Shown piece after piece: positions 24,401 through 34,979 of a stretch of 64,000 nt of DNA (position 1 is the stretch's first letter; every line of letters begins with the position of its first letter). Origin of the DNA: Macquaria australasica (taxonomy: Eukaryota > Chordata > Actinopteri > Centrarchiformes > Percichthyidae); contig SEMN01000205.1 of assembly GCA_005408345.1 (NCBI GenBank), positions 620,001 to 684,000 of the forward strand, read 5' to 3'. A model generated the notes under the pieces. The model did no database searches, was not told where the DNA came from, and saw only the letters and a program-made list of their open reading frames with translations. Both the position numbers and the translations under genes were made by a program.

Positions 24401-25194
24401 TCCTCGTGGTTAGAGTGCACCTGTACCTGCTCATGTTTGTGCTCTTTGTCATGTGCGCGATCATGGTCGTGGTCGTGATCATGATCATGTGTGCCCTGCA
24501 CACGTCTGTCAGAATATTTATGGTCACTATCCTCTACCTTGGCGTGATCATGATTATGTTCTGCATCATGCCCATGATCGTGGTCGTGATCATGATTATG
24601 GTCATGTTCTGTAGGTGCACCAGCAGCTGGACTGGCAGCAGTAGTCTGTTGGCTACACCGTGTGGGAATTTGATCTGTGTGTGGATGGTGGGAGCCGGGC
24701 TTGTGGTGTGGATGACCATGCCCATGCCCGTGGCCGTGCCCGTGGCTTTGGTCTTCAGTGGTAGATGAATGTGAGTGAAGCCCCTCCTGCACATCCAGCA
24801 GGTCTAGGTGAGCTACGTGGTCATGGCCCAGATCCTCATGATGCGCACCTACCACCTTCACTTCACCCAGACCCAAGCTAAACAGCAGACTCTGAAAGCC
24901 CTGGAAATCTAGCCGGTCTTTCTGGCCGTAGCGCCTAAACAGCTGCTGGATGTAGAAGCGCTGCTCCTCCTCTAGAGAGTGCCCCTGAGGGCTCTTGGAC
25001 CCCGGGGACAGAGTGGCTGCTCTCACGTATGGAGCCTCAGAAATCTGCAGGTCACTATGGGCGTTGTTGTGGTCGGCGTGATGATGTCCGTTGTGCTGAT
25101 GGCTGTGTCCTTCTCCATGGCAGTGGTTGCACTGATGGAAGATGAAGGTGAGCACACACAGGAAACAGAACTTGGTGTGCACGTGGACTCGCAT
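11245..25194 (-). CDS. slc39a10: slc39a10: zinc transporter ZIP10, LIV-1 (LZT) subfamily, complete coding sequence
   Basis: ZIP10 imports Zn2+ across the plasma membrane into the cytosol. Nine exons (listed singly) join with consistent phases into 869 residues, slightly longer than the roughly 830 of human ZIP10. Residues 1-25 form a signal peptide, and about 25-400 an ectodomain dense in His/Asp runs. Residues 417-456 hold Cys417, Cys444 and Cys456 around the CPALL motif (444-448) of LIV-1 ectodomains. Membrane segments lie near 476-500, 509-532, 562-582, 704-728, 738-755, 773-793, 798-819 and 838-860. Metal-site motifs are HNFSDG (720-725, TM4) and CHELPHELGD (748-757, TM5). The TM3-TM4 cytosolic loop carries a His-Gly-Ser run (681-691). 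ZIP6 is the nearest paralogue. IGRKLSDHKLN in the loop and the dnah7 neighbour point to ZIP10. Confidence 0.95.
11584..11774 (-). CDS. slc39a10: slc39a10 exon: TM6 and TM7
   Basis: The exon has 191 nt, from ctgacag|gtgact to gatatg|gtaagt, and encodes residues 756-819. It completes HELGDF, then VYNLLSALMAYVGMLIGTAVG (TM6) and TSWIFAITAGMFLYVALVDM (TM7). An NVT sequon is present at the short TM6-TM7 turn. Confidence 0.95.
11775..13965. other. slc39a10 intron
   Basis: A 2.2-kb intron with no extra exon seen. A stretch at about 12370-12720 is GC-richer and repeat-poor, with homeodomain-type TAATTA/CAATTA cores. It could be regulatory. Elsewhere nothing distinct. Confidence 0.6.
13966..14046 (-). 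CDS. slc39a10: slc39a10 exon: TM4-TM5 junction with CHELPHEL motif
   Basis: The exon has 81 nt, between tctacag|gcgcag and cttg|gtaagt. It encodes GAAFSANLTGGISTSVAVF followed by CHELPHEL (residues 729-755), the LIV-1 subfamily TM5 signature. The His and Glu residues of this motif form the binuclear metal centre in the ZIP family. Confidence 0.95.
14090..14340. repeat. Dispersed teleost repeat copy (GCTAGCCTGGCTCTGTCC-type family)
   Basis: Within the intron, TTTTGGAAAATACACTTATTCG begins a copy. It continues with ATAATGTGTTAATCGGTGAGC, GGACAGAGCTAGGCTAGCTG and GCTAAGCTAAGCTAAGCTAAC. Shared blocks occur at 44025-44190 and 61905-62645. The family is common in percomorph intergenic DNA and non-coding. 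Confidence 0.75.
14552..14860 (-). CDS. slc39a10: slc39a10 exon: His-rich cytosolic loop and most of TM4
   Basis: The exon has 309 nt, from cttccag|accctg to tatag|gtaaga, and encodes residues 626-728. An acidic and Pro/Thr-rich stretch precedes HGHSHGHGHSHGG (681-693). TM4 then follows (IASIAWMVIMGDGMHNFSDGLAI), with the HNFSDG metal-site motif at 720-725. Confidence 0.95.
14961..15069 (-). CDS. slc39a10: slc39a10 exon: cytosolic loop
   Basis: The exon has 109 nt, between ctcacag|ggcatg and gaag|gtgaga, and encodes residues 590-625. It contains IGRKLSDHKLN, a segment conserved in ZIP10 cytosolic loops, followed by WLHLKPLSE. Confidence 0.94.
15259..15423 (-). CDS. slc39a10: slc39a10 exon: TM2-TM3 loop and TM3
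   Basis: The exon has 165 nt and 55 codons, phase 0 at both ends, from tccacag|tctcaa to cacagg|gtaaga. It encodes a short His-containing loop (QHDHGEHG) and TM3 (GLTALAGIYLLFIIEHC), then the start of the large cytosolic loop (KHYKDHR). The loop is shorter and poorer in His than the human ZIP10 counterpart as I recall it. Confidence 0.94.
15424..16498. other. slc39a10 intron
   Basis: A 1.1-kb AT-rich intron. I see nothing else in it. Confidence 0.7.
16499..16674 (-). CDS. slc39a10: slc39a10 exon: TM1 and TM2
   Basis: The acceptor is ctctccag|tgtggg and the donor ccccac|gtgagt. It has 176 nt, in phase with the preceding exon. It encodes residues 476-534: a first hydrophobic segment WVWLWGFVSITIISLLSLLG, then FKFLLTFLVALAVGTLSGDALLHLMPH, a classical ZIP TM2 ending in the His-containing LLHLMPH motif. 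Confidence 0.95.
17930..18200. repeat. Possible decayed interspersed repeat, with 18-bp tandem duplication
   Basis: TTTGGGTGGAGATCTGGTAA, CTGTGGAGGCCATGG and CACACTCTTCAAACCATTC resemble blocks of a ubiquitous fish interspersed repeat, from memory. An 18-bp unit beginning GATGCAACACAC is repeated twice at 18164-18199 with one difference. Edges are uncertain. Confidence 0.35.
18384..18419. repeat. (TA)n microsatellite
   Basis: An uninterrupted TA dinucleotide run of about 36 bp. Confidence 0.95.
18475..18498. repeat. 24-bp perfect palindrome
   Basis: The 12 bases GTAAATATCACA at 18475-18486 are followed immediately by their exact reverse complement (18487-18498), with no loop. Confidence 0.85.
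21870..21931. repeat. 27-bp perfect inverted repeat with 8-nt loop
   Basis: The left arm 21870-21896 and right arm 21905-21931 are exact reverse complements. The loop is ATAATAAG at 21897-21904. The arms include CACTTTCACACACCAAATT. It sits in the slc39a10 intron between the ectodomain exon and the TM1 exon. Confidence 0.9.
22808..22985 (-). CDS. slc39a10: slc39a10 exon: ectodomain CPALL region
   Basis: The acceptor is cttccag|tgtttg and the donor ttccg|gtaaga. It has 178 nt, 59 codons plus one base. It encodes CLNLTQLLTYYGLSP through CPALLYQIDSRVC (residues 417-475). This includes an NLT N-glycosylation sequon at 419-421 and the CPALL motif that characterises LIV-1 subfamily membrane-proximal ectodomains. 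Confidence 0.95.
22986..23946. other. slc39a10 intron
   Basis: A 0.96-kb intron between the His-rich exon and the CPALL exon. Nothing recognisable beyond its splice sites. Confidence 0.75.
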
Positions 25195-25215
25195 TGTCCC
25201 CTTACTTCTGGTCCC
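23947..25215 (-). CDS. slc39a10: slc39a10 first coding exon: signal peptide and His-rich ectodomain
   Basis: Translation starts at 25194 and runs 416 codons to the donor gag|gtagga at 23946. The acceptor ttttggcag places the exon start at 25215, giving 21 nt of 5' UTR in this exon. The first about 25 residues (MRVHVHTKFCFLCVLTFIFH) form a hydrophobic signal peptide. The rest is an extracellular domain with many HDH, HGH and HSDHDH clusters and a basic KKPRKPARARGQRGR stretch before the last His cluster. A predicted helix (EEEQRFYIQQLFRRYG) near residues 75-90 matches the N-terminal fold seen in LIV-1 ectodomains. Antisense ORFs here are compositional shadows of the His/Asp codons. Confidence 0.95.
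24331..24384 (-). repeat. 15-bp in-frame tandem repeat (about 3.6 copies)
   Basis: The plus-strand unit ATCACTGTGGTCGTG repeats at 24331, 24346 and 24361, with a partial fourth at 24376. On the coding strand it encodes repeated His-Asp-His-Ser-Asp within the ZIP10 ectodomain. It is short and near-perfect, so copy number may be polymorphic. Confidence 0.95.
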
Positions 25216-27974
25216 CTGCCAAAACAGGATAGTGAAAGTATCAGAATTTGAATCACGTTTTTTCTCAAAGTAGCTTGGTGGGAATGAATAGCGGTCCCCT
25301 GATCAATCATACATCAATTGTTAGTAGCCAATATTAAGATATATTACAAATGATTTATTCAGTGGTATTCAAATTTGCCAGAAGAAATATCAGATTAAGC
25401 AACCAAGTAGTCATCATTCAGACTGTGTTTTTACTGGTGACTTTATGTTCCTAACTAGTGCTCCACTAAATGAGAATTTCAAAACAATTTTATAAATGAA
25501 AGCAGGTTTTTGGAGGATTGCTTTTTGGCTCTGTCAAATGTTTGTATGTCCTTAGTGTCAAGAGTCCCATTCTGAGCAGCTGCATCTTGCTCCATTTCTC
25601 CTGGAAAACGACCATGGTGACTCTGTTACTTTTAGATGGTTGGACTGACTCTTAACTACGTATCCTATTTTTAGCAAGTGTGTAAGACAAGTAAAATGGC
25701 TGCCAAGCCTATCAGCATATTGAAAGTTGGACAGAAATATGACAATAGTGATATATATCTCGATATGGCAAATGTGTGCAAATCAAATTGATGTCCAATG
25801 CATGGAATTATGTTCCACTGAAAAGTAAGTCTTTCTGTGTGAAACAAAACTCATCTCGTTTGAATTACTGTTTGCTTGGAATCATTACTTTGGACGGCAG
25901 AATTCTGCAACACAATAACACGGTGATTAAATCACCTCGGCCCCAACTTAAAGTAAAAAAGGCACGGTGGCTGAATGTAACAGTATATTCTCACACATTC
26001 ACTTTTCAAATTAAACTCAAAGTTATCATGGGTAAAAGACAATAGGCAATGTGGTAGCTTTTATGTGTATTCACTGTTAAAAAAAATAAATAATAATAAT
26101 AATTATAAAAATTAATAATACATATAAGAATATAAGCCTGCACATCATATATAAATACAACATTCAAACCACCTAAGCTGTTACCTTGAGCTTAGCAGAT
26201 CTAATAACTGAATCAGGGAGCCTTCTGGAGCACAATAAACTCTCTACTGAGAATTGTGTAACAAATTGCTTGTTTCCCCCCCCACTCTAAAAAGCCTGAA
26301 GCAGCAATATCATTCCAGTCAAATGATCCTCATAAGGTCTCTTGTGAAGCCCGTGGGTGGTTGATGCATGAGGGGTGGGGGTGGAGAGGAATAAAGAGAG
26401 GTCAGATGAGGAATATTGCTGGATAATGCTAAGATGGCACACAGTAGAGACCACACACACACACACACACAGGCCTTTGGCGGGCAGCTTGTTAGCAAAG
26501 TTTATACTGGATTTAAAGCATGCACATCATCAGGGAATACATTTGTGTTGCGCAGACTACAGATACTGGGTTAAATGTTAAAAACAAAGAGGGTGATAGA
26601 TCCTCCTTACAGCTGTCAAGGCTAGCAACAACAGATTGTAGCTGTAGGCTTGTGGGACCAACAACAACACTTTATTTCTGGATACCCACAAGAAATTGCA
26701 TAGCAAAAACGTGGAGGAGAAGATACAGAAAATAAGTCTGATCACTTAAATAATATTACATAAAGCCTAATTTTAAAACAGAACATACTGGTGATAGACT
26801 TACAATGGGCTGCTGTTACTCCGTTTTTTGGTAAAGCATGAAAAAAGCAACAACGTACCACTATAAAATGATCTATCAAACAATAATCCCTAACTATACA
26901 CCACTAAAATATTTTACAGAGAATACAATTCAAAAAGATTCAGCTTGGCTAAAACACACACAACACACAAGACCTTGTTTATTCTTCAAAGCCTTGATCA
27001 TCGTGCAGACGACATCAACAGCTTATCAGCTAATGACTATTAGCTCGTTATGGACTTCCTTCTCCCCATATAATAAGATCAAGAACTTGTGTAAAAGTAG
27101 TAGTATCTAAGTACTTAACGTAACGCCATGTAATGGGTCATTCTTTTGTCAAAATATAGACGAGGATTATTGCTGTCACTGAAATTTCTGCGCATACTGC
27201 AGTTAAACAGCCAAAACAGACCCAACGTGTGCACTTTTATAATGAGTCATCCAGGTGATAAACCATGCGGCACAATTCAACACCTTCAAAGGGCTTAAAC
27301 AAATCAAACATTTCAAAACCAAACACGACCGGTTACTTAACACTGACTTCATTCTTATGATAACCTTTATGAAATGGAAGTGAGGCTACTTACCACTGTG
27401 TTGTGCTGTATGTGAAATTAAGTTCGGCCAAGAAGTGAATGATGGCGTTCTGAGTCAAGGCTGCAGATGTTATAGTACAGTTACAAGCCTACTGTCACGG
27501 CTGTTGATGACACTGTGTTTATAAACATGAGACAGGAGTGACCTATGAACCTCAGAGCAGATAGGTTGAGGCAAAACCAGGACCTATTTGAGAGCACACC
27601 CTCTAAGCAGCAACACAGCCTGCTGTGTTTTCCTGATTGGATTCTTTGTTGTGCATGGCCTTTACAGGAGAAACAAGAGAACCTCTCTTTAGTATGATGA
27701 GTGTTTGATTGTGTGTTACACAAACCACAATCTAAAAAGTAAGCATTACGAATTCAGTTCCCCTAATATTCTAATAAATTAAAAAGATCTAGTGAGCTGT
27801 ACTACCATATGGACAGCACTGTTTGTTTCTATTAAAGGGATTTTAATGCAGGAAACAGCACATTACCTAGAATGATTTCCCTGTGTTGTTGGTGAGGTAA
27901 TCCCAATTTGTTTCAGCACACCAAGTAAATAATCCTGTTACTGTACTGTGAAATACAATAACTCGGTAACTCAC

Positions 27975-28057
27975 CGTAATACGTTTCCTCCTGCTTGGCC
28001 CCCAGTCCTGATGCTACTGTATGAGGAGGGGTTTCCAACTCGTCTGAAACATGCACT
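27975..28057 (-). other. slc39a10: Candidate non-coding 5' exon of slc39a10
   Basis: On the minus strand, tatttttccag|agtgca followed 83 nt later by ttacg|gtgagt forms a well-shaped exon between strong acceptor and donor sites. It contains an ATG followed by a stop within about a dozen codons, so it would be 5' UTR with a small upstream ORF. Support is from splice-site shape only. Confidence 0.38.
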
Positions 28058-28573
28058 CTGGAAAAATATTTAAGAGGACAGACAAGTGAAACTCAGACTC
28101 ATCCGTGCACAATTTGTACTTCAAACAAGTAGAATATTCCACTTACATGACAAATGGTTATCTGAGGCAGTGCTCATGTTCTCACAAAAGGTGAGTGATG
28201 TGACAACCTCATTGTAACCACATCAAATTAGTAAAACTGGTCTTCACAGTACTAATGTGAAGCTGAAAGTTGCTAAAGTGAATACAAGTACAGTACAGTT
28301 AAAGTACCATTTATATTCTAAATGCTGCACCTTAATGGTTATTTCTTTTATTATATTTTTTATTTATCTGAGAGAATATTTATTTGGATTTACTTTAAAG
28401 TAAATTTTACTTATACACAAAATGCTTACTCAAAGTAAGAGAGTACTGTACTGTAACAACAATTTTGATTGTGGTTCTTACTACACCCTGCAGCCATTCT
28501 AAAAAACTATAATGAAAATTATAAAAACTCACTTCCTTTTGATATAAAGTGCCAGTGAAGAAAAAAAGACACC

Positions 28574-29384
28574 TTAAAGCTGGGGTAGGCAGAATCTGTG
28601 CAACCTAGGCAAAACCTTCCGCCTCTCTCTCTGCTGCCTCATATCACTCCACTAAGCCCCTCCCACCAAACCCACAACTTCGACAGGCAGCAGAAGGAAT
28701 CACTCGCCCTGTGAAACTGTATCCCTCGTAGGGCTCACTCTCCATGGCGTGAGCCTCACCGAGACAGCAGTCCCTCCCGCCGTGAATTGTCTTCTCAAAG
28801 ACGCACCTCCAGCGCTTTGCGGCCGCAGAGCAGAGCGCCCCAGGCTTCAGAGGCAGCTGCAACGCCGTCCAGCAGCGGGAAGAGAGGCTAGTACACCACA
28901 CACACGCCACTGTCCCCCGTCAAAAATTATTCCCCACTGTTTGTCATCATGCCTCTTTGCCACTTGTCCTTACGAGCGCCATGTCATTAAACATAATGAG
29001 CCTGAAGCTCCGTGTGGAGCCGGGACGTGTTGTTTTGTAGTATACGCCGCCGTAGGCAAAGGAGGTGTTGGAAATTTATCACAGGTTTCAGGATTTTCGG
29101 CAGGATTTTCTGCCATAAAATCAGGCTTTCACCGTCTGAAGGAATGTGTAAGCACATCTGCTCTTGTAGCTTAGCCAATACGAACACACCGTCTCTCTGA
29201 AATAACCTGTGATTGGCTAAAGTCTACCGTCACGGGCTAGATTTTCTGAAGCCTGAAAACAGAGGCAAGAGGGGGGCTGAAGTAGAGGTCTGCTCTCAGA
29301 CCACTTGAATTACAATATGCTACACGGTTAATATGGCATTTTTGCCCAATGTCGCCAAAAGAAAACTGCCTACCCAACCTTTAA
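28574..29384. mobile_element. TTAA-flanked non-autonomous DNA element (piggyBac-like MITE candidate)
   Basis: The 811-bp block begins TTAAAGCTGGGGTAGGCAG and ends CTGCCTACCCAACCTTTAA. The ends are inverted repeats matching 17 of 19. TTAA at both edges fits a piggyBac-type target-site duplication, though it could be part of the terminal repeat. The interior is GC-richer than the host intron and encodes no transposase, so it would be non-autonomous. The family is not identified by search. Confidence 0.72.
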
Positions 29385-32300
29385 CGGTACAAAATGATAC
29401 ATAAACCAGTGTATACATTTACACAAAAATCAGAAGAACCTCTTTAAGAATTACTATTAGCTGATCTGAATGTCTCCAGTTTAAGTTTGCAGGCTACAGC
29501 TACATGAGCATGAATGTGTTATGTCAAATGTTGTAAACAGCTGCAAAACTATACTACTGTTAACTATATCAAATGTATAAATTATTCTTATTTCTGTAAT
29601 TTCTGGAACCTTTTTCCATACATTACTCCGTGCCACAAAAAAAATTCCCCATGTGTTTTCCAGGTCTCGGTGGTGGTGGGGGTGGGGGGGGTCTGACTTT
29701 GGCTCCTTAAGCTGCTTCATGTGATTCTCACACGACCATACACATCCTTCTCATCTCAGTATCAAGCCGGTGTATGCAGGGAAACAGAAAGAGTAATGAA
29801 GCATAAAAATCTCCTCTGGTATTCAAGAAATGGCATCAAATGGCAAGTGTTTTTTTGGTTTTTCAGCAAATAAAGACAAAACAACCATTCTACATTGTGT
29901 TGTACCTCACAAAAGTACAAGGGAATGGCATGTTCACTCCAATAGTGAAGGGGGTATGTTCAAATTAAAATAGGCAATTACGGTGCTCTCTAAAGGTACA
30001 TAAATAAATGGTTTCCCAAGGCTGTGATGGTTACATCAGGAACCATTAAGCTTCCACTTTGTAATGCATACTGCAAAGCCAGGGAGCTATACAAGCAAAA
30101 GTTTCACTAAGTGAGGAGTGAGAACACAGTTTGTTCTTGAGTCACAGGACAAATATATATACTAACATGTCAGAGCGGAGGTTTTCTTTGTGAGGCCTGA
30201 GGCAGAGGGCAGATGTCAGCTGCCACATGGACCCAACTCACAGCAGATGGTCTCTGGGAGTCTTAAGAGGAATTCAGGAAAGTAAGAGACAGATGAGAGA
30301 CCTGAGTGACAATCTCTGAAGACAGCTAGAGAAATAATAGATTGTCAACTGTTTTCAGCTTACCCATCAGTGTGTCCTAAGCCTTCAGCCAAGAGCGGTG
30401 TGCACGGTGAGACGTTACCAACACCAGCAGACAGTATGTGAAATCATTACAGCTTAGCTCAACTGTCCACAAGAAGCACAAGCAAGTATACACCTCATGT
30501 TTACAGACATAGTGCGTGTCATTACATTGACAACCACCCTCTGCTGCAAAACACTTACAGGCAAAAAAAAAAGAAAAAAAAAGTGATCAAGGTAGTCATT
30601 TTGATAGGTCAAAATAGCAATCCTCTGATCAAGAGTAGCTATTCTGTGGAATTTGTCATAAGCTGTGCGGTAGGTAGGTAGGTCTCCTGACTCAAGTACG
30701 TGGCATAGTCACACTAATGTAGAAAGCCTGTATCTTTTAACAGCCAGCCTCATAATAGCACTCATAATCACAGACTCAACACAGGTGGTAGGTGAAGACG
30801 CGTATGCTTCAGCACGAGTTGATCCCAATGCGCTTGTCGTCAACTGACTATGAAGACAAATTAATGACCCAAGAGAAGTCAAACCGTTCCAAGTCATACA
30901 CATTAAAGAAAATTCAGAGAAAACAAGGCTGACACATCATATCGTTCAGAAAATAGCCTGCATCCTGTGGTATGAAATCAGGCTGTGGGCAACCATGACA
31001 CATGAAGGTTAAAATAAAACCTACGTAAACAGGCCAGAAGTTCCCTGAACTTTTTACTGAGTCAAACAGTCCCTTCCACTACAACAAAAATACCACACCA
31101 CAAGTTCTGTAAGTTGAAGCCACTGAGTCATTTATGTGAATGAATTACTCGGGTGGAATCAAGGAGCTGCAATGCAAAACAGCGCAAGATTACTGCTGCG
31201 GCAAGACGCAGGTGCGCGGCTGATGCTCTGCGGCCTGGAAGCATGTTCATCATGGTGTAAGAGTCTGAGACCGCAAGGCTGAACTAGACACAGACATGTA
31301 AACACAACCATCAGCAGAGGAGAACACTGAGCGGTTGTCGAACAAATAACACCTTGGTAAAACAAAGAGTGATGCTTACCTCTAGTCACCAAAAAATAAA
31401 AGCCAGAAAGGACCGGAGTTCATGCCACACCAATTCAAAATGTTCACGTCAGCACTAACATAAGTAACAGGATGAATGTTTTGAGGCGTTTGTTCAAGCA
31501 GTGACTTAACTAATTTGTACAGGGAGGACGGGAGGCACTGGGAGGGAATGTGTGCGTATCTGCGTGTTTGAGCAGTCAGGGAGCTGTGTCTAGGATCAAC
31601 CACCTGACCAGCTACTCATGGCGTGCGTATGTGTGTGTGTGTATATGTGTGGCTGTAAGTGTACTATTGGTAGCCCATTTTAGTATTTTACTTTGATGCA
31701 AGTCAGCAACTTGAAAAGTGTCAAATTTACCAAAATGCTCCACCACAGTGTTATCCCTAGACTCCTTGGAATGTCCTAAAAAAAAAAAAAACATCCTCGC
31801 CAAGTTTGCAGAAATATTTTAAGCTCATCCACCTAATGTCAGCTCTGAGCCAAACTGACCCATGCCTTTTCCTGCAGGCTTAGCCTGACATACAGTACAG
31901 GGGTATGTGCTCAGTCTAGGCTTAAACGTTGGTGGGAACAATACATTTGTACACTAAACTGATGCCTAATATAGTCAGTGCTCACGCTAAAAGCTCTTAT
32001 TCAAAAAGAATGAAGTTCGACAGAAACAAGACTGTGGTCAGAACGGATGTAGTGGTTAAAAAATGTTAGCTAGCATGACTCCAAATGCCCTGTCAGCATA
32101 AGACTGCATCATAAACAGCAGGAGTGTGGGAATGGTGTTACATGTGCAGCAGATTGTAGACATTGTGAGCACTAAAGCAAATAGACCAGCCAGGCCTATG
32201 TTTACAAAATTACTATTTGAAACCTGTAGCTGGCAGCCACAGTGACTTTCACCGAGGGGTTTGTACTGTAACGTATCAAGGTAGAGTTACATAAAAATAA

Positions 32301-34979
32301 AAATAAAAAACTTTAACAACCTCCCATGCTTATAAATGTTGTATTCTTTTTTTAGGGAACATGAAGTGAATCTCTAATCTGGGACTGATGTTTTTTAACG
32401 GCCCTTTTACCTGTAAGCCCCCAAGGACACTACAAAAGATGTAGTTATTGAAAATGCTGAATGAGGCCCTAACACTGTCAGGCTTAAGGGGTGTTACACT
32501 CCTTTCTACAGATTCTCCATCACCCTTCTCCCCATTTTACAGTTACCAGGTACTGTATTTTGTAGTCCATGCCTGGTATGGTGTTATCTTGTGTCACTCT
32601 GAGTATGACACAGAAATGAAAAAAAAAACTCAGCTGACAACAAAAGATTTGAATCAGGGGCTAGACGGTAATACCAGCAGACAAATTGCCAAAGGCCATC
32701 TTTAGCTAATTATATTGCAGGAAAAAGCATTACACAAAAAAGAGGCCTATTGATAAACATAGAGGCTGTAAATAATATTCAGCCATATACAAAAAACATC
32801 ACCCAAAGCAATCTTAGGTTAATTGTTGTTTTATTCACATTAGTGGATGGGAGCTCATTCTTGGAGTTTAGGGTTGGTTTCAGCATCAGTGTGGCTCTGG
32901 GACCACATACTATCCAGTTTTAAGTAAAGTTCCAAGCCAGAAAATGACCAGTGCAATCCTGTGCTCATTGCTTTCTTTGTATTCCAGCATAATCCACAAA
33001 TGAGCAACAAAGCCATTTGTAAATAGTTACACATACAAACCTGGGTTTTCTGTCCGCAGACAGTAAGCCTACTTTAGATGTTTAGCAAGCAAAGCCGAGA
33101 CCAAAACACAATTTCAGCAACAGCACTCAGGACAGTGTGCGTATTTGATATGAAAGACAAAGTTGGTTGCATTGTAATGAATACACAGAATAGATCAACT
33201 CATGAGGTCACATCTGAAAGGGTTTGCTGAGCCTCGATTCTCTTCAGCACTGCCCTGCACCTCAATCATACAACTGTACTTCGTGGGATGTAGCCTACAT
33301 TTTAAGAACTTTGGAGGCTGTTTACTACATTACAAAAGCAGCACTGATTCATAAAGGGGATCATGCACATTACAAAAGCAACACTTATTCACTGTAACAC
33401 TGTAAGCGTTTTAAAATGCACAATGACACAATGGAAGTCTTTACATAATATCCTTAAGCTATACTTTCCAAGCTGTAATTTTAGCTGTAAAGCTGCAGTC
33501 ATAAGGCAGTATTGATATGTAGCCGTTGTAAATAAGGTTTAATAACGCAGCTTAACCAATACCACACACGTCAAGTCTGACTAAATGTATCTCAGCTTGG
33601 CTTTGACACTACTAATTTATAACAGAAAGCCTGTGTTACAAGCTAAGGGAATGGAGATTGAACGGCATTTGCTAGACAGGGGGAGTCTAACAAAAGGAGT
33701 TATGGGTTCCATTATGGGAATTGTAGGATCCAGCCTTTTTGGAGCTTGACCCATATTATGGAGTAAAAGTCATGATATATCTCAGCATCTGCAGCTTTAA
33801 ATTTCTTCAATTCTAATCTGTCTCTTGTGAGTCGCCCAACTTTAGTGCATTACTTCATTTTCCAAAGTACCCGTATAAGTGTATATATTATTTTATTATT
33901 ATTTCCTTCAAAACCACTGAAAAACTAAGCTGATACTGTCTGAGGGGGGAAACGCAGATGATTATAATTCTGGGTCATGTGTCTCCATATTACACTGGCA
34001 GTATTATTTTTGTCGCTTCATTGTATGCCAACAAAACAGACCTCTACAAGAGTGTTTTGTAAAGCCTGTCTGTGCATTTTGTGGGTGGTGATAGATGAAG
34101 TTTTGCAACCAAGTTCAATTACTTGTAATATTAGATAAAGTTAGCTTGTTAACTGAGGGGAGCAATACATTACCTTACCTAGGCCAGACCAAAATAAAGC
34201 TACATAAGTGACTGTATATTTTGAATTAGCTTTGTCTATAGTTTTTTATCCAAATGGTGCATACTTTTTAAGCAAATTTCCAAAAACGTTAGAAAAACTG
34301 AAATGTAATTCAGTACCATGAGCTCATTTAAGGTGACATTTATATGACTGATTTATATGACGCACTGTGTAAGCCAGTGTCTATATATAGGAGACAGGAG
34401 ACTTACAACTTGTTGCACATGTCTGCATATCATTTCCCCAACTCTGACAGTTTAAGTTAATGAAAATCTAAATGTGTTTAATTTTACTTTCAAGATTTAT
34501 TTAAAAACAAACATAATATCACTGATCACATCCTTCACAAATCAATTGTCAACCTACAGTAATTAAGACATTTTAATGTTGCAGTGGAGCAGTTTAATTT
34601 GAACGAACTAGTTTATAAGGATGTCAGATGTGACTGTTTGGAATCAAATAAATGCACATTTTTGATTACATTTCTGTATGAATACTAAGATGTCATATGT
34701 AGGCTATTTATGGCAGCTGTGCCAAAAACAATGTTATTTTGCATGCTCAATGCTCTTACATCAGCACACTAACGTTACTTTATACCTCTAAGCATAAATG
34801 TACTCGTGCTCTGCAACATTGATTTGTTCATACCGAGATACACTTGTTACAATATAAGAATTGAATATTTATCAGGGGGGACAATAAGGCTTTAATGTCA
34901 CATTTGCATACGACCCAAAGCAGTCACTACACATGCTCTGTCCGCCCAATAACATGGGTGAAAAACGTTAATTACAAGT

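Noticed and set aside
24027..24768. Long open frames on both strands overlapping the His-rich exon (166 codons minus, 163 codons plus)
   Set aside because: They are shadows of the repetitive His/Asp codons of slc39a10. Their products are runs of Met/Ile/Thr or Val/Met with no family resemblance.
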